10,677 nucleotides of DNA from the NCBI GenBank assembly GCA_003562555.1, contig PWUO01000264.1, positions 1 through 10,677 of the forward strand, written 5' to 3'. Position numbers and translations under genes: made by a program. The number at the start of each line of letters is the position of its first letter. Within the stretch, counting starts at the first letter, position 1. Shown here piece after piece: positions 6,964 through 10,677 of the stretch. Origin of the DNA: Dehalococcoidia bacterium. GTDB lineage: Bacteria > Chloroflexota > Dehalococcoidia > GIF9 > AB-539-J10. The notes under the pieces are model-generated. The model had not been told where the DNA came from. It did no database searches and worked only from the letters and a program-made list of their open reading frames with translations.

Positions 6964-7050
6964 CGCGATTCCTCCTGTATCCGGTCACACTCACGCTCAT
7001 CCTGATCGAATCATGGACTAATGGGCCACACGAAAGCTGTCGCAGTCCCG

Positions 7051-7713
7051 CTATTTGAGCGTCGCCAGCACCTCAACCGCGTGCTGCACCCCCAGCGGTG
7101 GGCTCATCAGCACCGGCACCCGGGTCTCCCCAAGATCAGGCTTGAGCGCGAGCATGCTTCCCTGCGCACACACCACCACATCCACGTTCTCCGCCAGCCG
7201 GCGAATCGAGGCGATGACCATCTCATTATGTGTCTTGCGGTCGCCGGAGATGAGTTTCTCAAATGCTCCCGACGAGAGTTCTTCGGTGACGGTGACCTCT
7301 CTGCCAACCTTGCCCGCCATGCGTTTGATCAGGCGCACGGTAGGTCCCATGGTGGTAGGAAGCGTGGCAACCACACCAATGCGGGAGCCCGTCCGGCACG
7401 CGGTCTCCGCCATACGTTCATCCACTTTCACAAGCGGGACGCTGACCATCGTCGCGGCGATGTCAGCCACCTCTCCGACCGAGGAGCACTGGTTGAAGAT
7501 GAGGCTTGCGCCCGTCGACTCTGCCTGCACCGCGTACTGACAGACACGCCGCCGGACTCCAGGAGTCACCCCACCATTCGCCAGCACCTCCGGCAGCAGA
7601 CTGTCGTCGATAATGTTGCGTACAGTCGCCTCGGGCGCCATCTCCGCGAACAGTGCGTTGAGATCCACAACCGACACGCTGCTCGTGTGTATGATGAACA
7701 CTGTCTTGCCCAT
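7051..7713 (-). CDS. Asp/Glu-racemase-superfamily protein, paralogue B
   Basis: 220 residues from ATG 7713. Members of the superfamily (Asp, Glu and hydantoin racemases, maleate isomerase, arylmalonate decarboxylase) use two facing cysteines to abstract and return a proton without a cofactor. Both are present: C76 in F-N-Q-C-S-S-V-G and C182 in V-V-C-A-Q-G-S-M. It aligns without gaps over 220 residues to the adjacent paralogue, about 66% identical by hand count, so the two arose by tandem duplication. The frame is open further upstream to an ATG at 7767, but that start has no ribosome binding site and adds a basic, unconserved extension. ATG 7713 has AGGAGG (12 nt away) and matches the paralogue's start. 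The substrate is unknown; the position between a NifS-like gene and an IscU fusion suggests a link to sulfur metabolism. Confidence 0.82.
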   Translation of the reverse strand: MGKTVFIIHTSSVSVVDLNALFAEMAPEATVRNIIDDSLLPEVLANGGVTPGVRRRVCQYAVQAESTGASLIFNQCSSVGEVADIAATMVSVPLVKVDERMAETACRTGSRIGVVATLPTTMGPTVRLIKRMAGKVGREVTVTEELSSGAFEKLISGDRKTHNEMVIASIRRLAENVDVVVCAQGSMLALKPDLGETRVPVLMSPPLGVQHAVEVLATLK

Positions 7714-7725
7714 ACTACGTCTAAC

Positions 7726-7731
7726 CCTCCT
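7726..7731 (-). promoter_or_regulatory. Ribosome binding site deciding the start of racemase paralogue B
   Basis: AGGAGG on the minus strand, 12 nt before ATG 7713. The spacing is long, but the longer frame starting at 7767 has no such site, and only the 7713 start matches the N-terminus of the tandem paralogue. Confidence 0.7.
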
Positions 7732-7781
7732 CTCAAACCTCTTGTGTTCGGACCCGCCTTCAGACATAAAGGGGGTTCCAT

Positions 7782-8462
7782 CTATTTTGCCCGGGCACCT
7801 TCCTGCAGACCGTTAAGCACATCGACGGCATGCTTCACACCAATGGGCGGACTCATCAGCACCGGAATTGGTGTCTCGCCGAGATCAGGCTTCAATGCGA
7901 TCATACTCCCCTGAGCGCACACCACTACGTCCACACGGTCATACAGGTCGCGAATCGTCTCAAGCAGGAGCTTGTTATGGCCCTGCTTGTCCCCCTCCAT
8001 CATCCTCTCGAAGGCATCCGCCCTCAACTCTTCAACGAGAGAGATCGAACAACCGAGACGCTCGGCCGTTCTCCGAAGCAGTCGAGTAGTCGGCCCCATC
8101 GTGCTCGACGCCGTAGCGATCACTCCAATGCGGCTGCCGGTTTGACACGCCACTTCTGCCATACGTTCATCGATCTTCACGATCGGCACCCTGACCATGC
8201 CGCACGCCACGTCCGCAGCCTCACCCACTGAAGAGCACTGGTTGAATATGAGATCGGCCCCCGATGCTTCAGCCTGTACCACGTATGCACAGTACCGACG
8301 CAGGACCTCCGGGGTGACACCACCGTTGGCAAGAACCTCCGGCAGCATACTGTCATCGATGATGTTGCGCACGACAACCTCGGGTGCCATCTCAGCGAAA
8401 AGCCGCATGAGATCGCCTCCAGCAAGCCGGTTCGTGTGAATAATGAATACAGTCTTACTCAT
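7782..8462 (-). CDS. Asp/Glu-racemase-superfamily protein, paralogue A
   Basis: 226 residues, cofactor-independent racemase/isomerase fold. C76 (F-N-Q-C-S-S-V-G) and C182 (V-V-C-A-Q-G-S-M) are the expected catalytic pair. N-L-P-E-V-L-A-N-G-G-V-T-P-type and T-G-S-R-I-G-V-x-A-T motifs are shared with paralogue B. Identity between the copies is near complete around both cysteines (residues 31-50, 71-80, 181-210) but falls sharply at residues 11-20 and 131-170, which in this fold would be likely places for substrate or subunit specificity to differ. The ATG has AGAAGGA about 10 nt upstream. The gene starts 62 bp after the NifS-like stop and ends 68 bp before paralogue B, consistent with one transcript. 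It could be an amino-acid racemase, a dicarboxylate isomerase or a non-enzymatic protein using its cysteines; I cannot choose. Confidence 0.84.
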   Translation of the reverse strand: MSKTVFIIHTNRLAGGDLMRLFAEMAPEVVVRNIIDDSMLPEVLANGGVTPEVLRRYCAYVVQAEASGADLIFNQCSSVGEAADVACGMVRVPIVKIDERMAEVACQTGSRIGVIATASSTMGPTTRLLRRTAERLGCSISLVEELRADAFERMMEGDKQGHNKLLLETIRDLYDRVDVVVCAQGSMIALKPDLGETPIPVLMSPPIGVKHAVDVLNGLQEGARAK

Positions 8463-8524
8463 GTGCAGTGTTTCCTTCTCGTCGGCTCGTAACAGGCGGT
8501 CTCTGTACCATCACGAGTCGTCTC

Positions 8525-9715
8525 TTACTTTGCCTCATCCTCAACGGGTGCATCATGCGGAGCCAGCGGACTTATGCTCCTGAGCTGTGCAACCACTTCC
8601 GATATAGTACTGACGACCTGATCCACTTCCTCCATCGTGTTATACCTGCCCAACGTGAACCGGATGGAGCCATGAGCGCGCTCGTGATCTCCACCGATCC
8701 CGAATATCACGTGGCTTCCCTCGAGAGACCTGGAGAAACACGCGGACCCCGTGCTCACTGCGAAGCCCCGCGTGTCCAGGTGCAACGTGATGGACTCGCC
8801 TTCCACGAAGTGGAAGGATACGTTGGCGTTCTGTGGCACACGCTTGCTGCGGTGTCCGTTCAGCGTGGTATCCGAGACCTCGGACAGGAGGCGATCGATG
8901 ATGCTGTCACGCATCTGTGCCAGTTGCCGGTTCTCGTCATCGGTCACGAGTTCCGCCGCCTTCGCGAAGCCGACCGATCCCGGGATGTTCTCCAGTCCTG
9001 CACGCAAATCGAACTCCTGGAACCCGCCATCCATCCACTTCGCCAGAGGCGTCTTCTTTCGAACGTATAATCCACCAATGCCTTTCGGCCCATGAATCGT
9101 GTGAGCCGACACCGAGATGAGGTCCACCGGCACTTCTCGCACGTCTATCGGTATTCGGGTGAAGGTATGCGTCGCATCGGTGTGAAAGAGCGTGCCCTTC
9201 TCCCTGCAGATCGCCGCAATAGCGTGGATATCCTGCACAGTACCGATCTCCTGGTTCGCGTGCTGAATTGAGACGAGAAACGTCTCCTTATCTATGGCCT
9301 TCTCCAGCGCGTCCAGGTCGACCACACCTTCTCCATCGACCGGCAAGAATGTCACACGATACCCCTGGCGCTCAAGCGTCTGTGCGCTGTGCAGCACGGG
9401 GAAGTCTTCAATGCTGGAAACGATGAGATGTCTGCCCTTCTTCTCGCCCAGGGCAAGGGCGACACCTTTCAACGCCATATTGCTGGACTCGGTGTCACCG
9501 GACGTGAAGATGAATTCCTCCGGCGAAGCCCCCAGGCGTCCGGAAAGGCTGGCACGCGCGCCATCAAGTGCATCACGCGACTCGATTCCCAGAGAGTAGC
9601 CGAATTCAGACGTGGCCACAGCGTACGTCTGAAAGAAGAAGGGAGTCATGGTCTCCAGGACTCGCTCATCGAGTCGAGTGGCAGCGGCGTTGTCCATGTA
9701 TGTGTAGCTCTGCAT
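8525..9715 (-). CDS. NifS/IscS-like cysteine desulfurase homologue lacking the PLP lysine
   Basis: 396 residues, full length for class V NifS/IscS proteins, which normally use PLP to turn cysteine into alanine plus an enzyme persulfide. Family landmarks are clear: Y-M-D-N-A-A-A-T (6-13), F-T-S-G-D-T-E-S (70-77), H-A-N-Q-E-I-G (152-158), H-T-D-A-T-H (178-183), S-A-H-T-I-H-G-P-K-G-I-G (203-214), R-A-G-L-E-N (238-243), S-T-G-S-A-C (321-326) and S-I-R-F-T-L-G-R (350-357). The persulfide Cys is kept (C326). The PLP Schiff-base lysine is Thr206 (codon ACG), and other pocket residues are changed: H104 to Asp, N155 to Gln, Q183 to His, the phosphate-contact Thr of R-x-G-T-E-N to Leu241. Normal PLP catalysis is therefore unlikely. 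ATG 9715 is chosen because AGGGAGG lies 5 nt upstream; the longer frame begins with TTG at 9736. It lies 23 bp after the dsrE-like gene. Confidence 0.9.
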   Translation of the reverse strand: MQSYTYMDNAAATRLDERVLETMTPFFFQTYAVATSEFGYSLGIESRDALDGARASLSGRLGASPEEFIFTSGDTESSNMALKGVALALGEKKGRHLIVSSIEDFPVLHSAQTLERQGYRVTFLPVDGEGVVDLDALEKAIDKETFLVSIQHANQEIGTVQDIHAIAAICREKGTLFHTDATHTFTRIPIDVREVPVDLISVSAHTIHGPKGIGGLYVRKKTPLAKWMDGGFQEFDLRAGLENIPGSVGFAKAAELVTDDENRQLAQMRDSIIDRLLSEVSDTTLNGHRSKRVPQNANVSFHFVEGESITLHLDTRGFAVSTGSACFSRSLEGSHVIFGIGGDHERAHGSIRFTLGRYNTMEEVDQVVSTISEVVAQLRSISPLAPHDAPVEDEAK

Positions 9716-9720
9716 ACGTG

Positions 9721-9727
9721 CCTCCCT
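9721..9727 (-). promoter_or_regulatory. Ribosome binding site deciding the NifS-like start
   Basis: AGGGAGG on the minus strand 5 nt before ATG 9715. This supports MQSYTYMDNAAAT as the N-terminus, the usual NifS beginning, over a TTG seven codons earlier that lies only 3 bp from the preceding gene's stop. Confidence 0.75.
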
Positions 9728-9738
9728 GCACAGCAATG

Positions 9739-10158
9739 CTAGATGAACAGGGTGATGCTCGACTCGCGAGCCTCCTTGATGTACGATCCCACGGCACAGT
9801 AGTCCGTAATGAGATCCTCGCGCAGATCCTCCTGCCTGATGCCCATGATCTCCATAGTCATGTCACATGCCATCAGCTTGCCACCCAGCTCCCTGTAGTC
9901 CTCCAGCAACCGCTCGAGCGAGGCGACATTCGCCTTCTTCATTCGGCGCCTCACCATCCATTTGCCCAATCCCAGGAAGTGCATTTTCGACAGCGGCCCA
10001 CTTTCGAGTTGGCCCTTCTTGAGCCGTTGCAGCCCCCAGAATGTGAAGAACATGGACGCCTCCATGCCCATGGCCAGTGCTCCGTTTGCGACGATGAGCG
10101 CACTGTAGAGTTTGTCGTAGTCACCGCTCTGGACGATTATCGTAGCTTTGTCGGCCAT
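9739..10158 (-). CDS. DsrE/DsrF/DrsH-like sulfur-carrier protein
   Basis: 139 residues of the DsrE superfamily, small cytoplasmic proteins that pass persulfide sulfur (for example with TusA). Typical features are the N-terminal strand and loop ATIIVQSGDYDKLYSALIVANGA, then MGMEASMFFTFWGLQRL (30-46), L-M-A-C-D-M-T-M-E-I-M-G-I (95-107) containing C98 at the usual sulfur-accepting position, and the C-terminal Y-I-K-E-A-R-E-S-S-I-T-L-F-I. A second cysteine, C121, lies in D-Y-C-A-V-G-S-Y. ATG has GGAGG 6 nt upstream. The gene begins 12 bp after tusA. The TusA-DsrE adjacency recalls YedF, a selenium-linked protein in which the two domains are fused; here they are separate genes. It would carry sulfur, or selenium, between TusA and the NifS-like protein, which is inference from context. 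Confidence 0.9.
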   Translation of the reverse strand: MADKATIIVQSGDYDKLYSALIVANGALAMGMEASMFFTFWGLQRLKKGQLESGPLSKMHFLGLGKWMVRRRMKKANVASLERLLEDYRELGGKLMACDMTMEIMGIRQEDLREDLITDYCAVGSYIKEARESSITLFI

Positions 10159-10170
10159 CTGCTCCCTCCA

Positions 10171-10392
10171 TCACTTCCTGATTCGGATGGTCCAGCGGTC
10201 GCCATCCTCCGCAACTTCCAGAACCTCGAGCCCCATCGCCTCGGCAGCCATCGGGATCTCCTTTTTCGACGACGGGTGAGTTCCCGTCACCTCCACGACA
10301 TCCCCCGGCGAGGCCTTCCGAAGCGCCTTCCTGGTTTCAACGAGAGGAACGGGGCAGTTCTCACCGACACAATCGATCTTGATGTCCGTCAT
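10171..10392 (-). CDS. tusA: TusA/SirA-family sulfur carrier
   Basis: 73 residues, the standard TusA size. The N-terminal I-D-C-V-G-E-N-C-P-V-P-L-V-E-T-R-K-A-L carries the C-P-x-P motif; C13 is the persulfide-bearing cysteine, and C8 is an additional nearby cysteine. The remainder (S-P-G-D-V-V-E-V, then P-S-S-K-K-E-I-P-M, and W-T-I-R-I-R-K at the end) fits the two-layer alpha/beta fold. TusA proteins accept sulfur from a desulfurase or rhodanese and pass it to DsrE-type partners for thiolation, cofactor or dissimilatory sulfur pathways. ATG is preceded by GGAGGTGA 7 nt upstream. It is the first gene of the minus-strand sulfur cluster, with dsrE following after 12 bp. Confidence 0.93.
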   Translation of the reverse strand: MTDIKIDCVGENCPVPLVETRKALRKASPGDVVEVTGTHPSSKKEIPMAAEAMGLEVLEVAEDGDRWTIRIRK

Positions 10393-10604
10393 TCTTGCTT
10401 CACCTCCGCCATCTCAATCATACGACACCACAAAGAGGGCTGCGCACCACACGCAAGGTTGGAATGTGATGACAGCAAACAGACTAACTCATCGTGAGAC
10501 AGTGCAGCGACACACAAGATGTCCATCTTCCGGGCTGCCCATGGTGCAGGGAATCACATCCCATGTGGACGCGAGGGCCTTTAACCCAGCCGGGTCACCG
10601 GGCC
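10393..10604. other. Upstream region of the tusA-led cluster
   Basis: 212 bp without a gene. On the minus strand a TATGAT hexamer (10418-10423) about 25 bp before tusA could be a -10 element, but no good -35 accompanies it. Two perfect inverted repeats are present: AAGATG-tc-CATCTT at 10516-10529 and CACAT-ccc-ATGTG at 10555-10567. A GC-rich stretch with repeated GGGCCTT near 10574-10607 follows the preceding gene's stop and might form structure, but I see no convincing terminator. Confidence 0.4.
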
Positions 10605-10677
10605 TTAGATGCCCACCTTCTTGAATACGTGTTCATCCACCACGTATCGGTGAGTGCGCGCATCGTCGAGGAACTTC
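10605..10677 (-). CDS. C-terminal end of an unidentified minus-strand gene (partial)
   Basis: The frame ending with TAA at 10605-10607 is open to the window edge and encodes 23 residues, ending D-E-H-V-F-K-K-V-G-I. The composition and charged, strand-like pattern look like real coding sequence, but the fragment is too short to name. It reads in the same direction as tusA, 212 bp upstream of it, so it may be the gene preceding the sulfur cluster or its true first member. An alternative is a chance open stretch, since 24 codons without a stop is not rare. Confidence 0.45.
   Translation of the reverse strand, partial: KFLDDARTHRYVVDEHVFKKVGI

Noticed and set aside
7714..7767. Longer N-terminus for racemase paralogue B starting at ATG 7767
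   Set aside because: No ribosome binding site there, and the added 18 residues are basic and absent from the paralogue; AGGAGG precedes ATG 7713.
7021..7914. Long open frame on the plus strand (297 codons) across both racemase-like genes
   Set aside because: Antisense to two clearly conserved genes, rich in His and Arg as expected for a reverse shadow of high-GC coding sequence, and without a ribosome binding site or family resemblance.
9096..9098. Possibility that Thr206 of the NifS-like protein is a single-base sequencing error for Lys (ACG for AAG)
   Set aside because: Not excluded outright, but several independent PLP-contact positions are also altered, which a single error cannot explain.
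9568..10497. Long open frame on the plus strand (309 codons) across the dsrE and tusA genes
   Set aside because: Antisense to well-supported genes; low-complexity His/Arg/Ser content and no start signal.
1..10677. CRISPR array, tRNA/rRNA genes, insertion sequences or phage genes
   Set aside because: No regularly spaced direct repeats, no cloverleaf or rRNA-like segments, and no transposase or integrase motifs were seen on reading both strands.

Overview
This looks like a chromosomal window from an anaerobic or sulfide-exposed bacterium of fairly high GC. Strong AGGAGG-type ribosome binding sites precede most genes. The evidence for lifestyle is a four-cysteine iron-sulfur flavoprotein-type reductase, an IscU-type scaffold, and TusA/DsrE sulfur-relay proteins. 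I cannot assign a phylum. HspR with Hsp20 occurs in several lineages, and no rRNA, tRNA, CRISPR array, transposase or phage gene is visible.

Left part, plus strand (1-3394). A flavodoxin-fold reductase with a Cys cluster (1-546) is followed by a stand-alone 2-keto-4-pentenoate hydratase-family gene (626-1417). After 478 non-coding bases comes a heat-shock cassette: a very short HspR-like MerR regulator (1896-2135) and two tandem Hsp20 genes (2166-2627, 2830-3309). It appears to be driven by a TTGACA-17-TAAACT promoter flanked and overlapped by two inverted repeats. A 13-bp perfect hairpin (3365-3394) ends the cassette and probably also ends the convergent kinase gene.

Middle, minus strand (3487-6142). 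An 866-residue soluble sensor histidine kinase carries about five PAS modules and a DegS/NarX-type HisKA_3 plus HATPase core. It starts at GTG, and an 8-bp inverted repeat overlaps its likely -10 element. No response regulator gene is present in the window.

Right part, minus strand (6328-10392), read from high to low coordinates: tusA, a DsrE-family gene, a NifS/IscS-like gene, two tandem Asp/Glu-racemase-like genes (about 66% identical by hand count, no gaps over 220 aligned residues), and an IscU-DUF59 fusion. Spacings are 12, 23, 62, 68 and 87 bp with no evident terminator between, so this is probably one operon. TusA and DsrE are persulfide carriers, the NifS-like protein normally makes persulfide from cysteine, and IscU builds Fe-S clusters, so the theme is sulfur transfer to Fe-S (or selenium) biosynthesis.

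The most striking observation is that the NifS-like protein keeps the persulfide cysteine (C326) but lacks the PLP lysine (Thr at 206, in an otherwise perfect SAH-x-I-x-GPKG motif). At least four or five other cofactor-contact positions are also changed (D104, Q155, H183, L241, and D74). It is therefore unlikely to be a conventional PLP cysteine desulfurase. My working hypothesis is a PLP-independent sulfur relay: TusA/DsrE hand sulfur from an inorganic or other donor to C326, which passes it to the IscU-DUF59 scaffold. The role of the twin two-cysteine racemase-like proteins is unknown.
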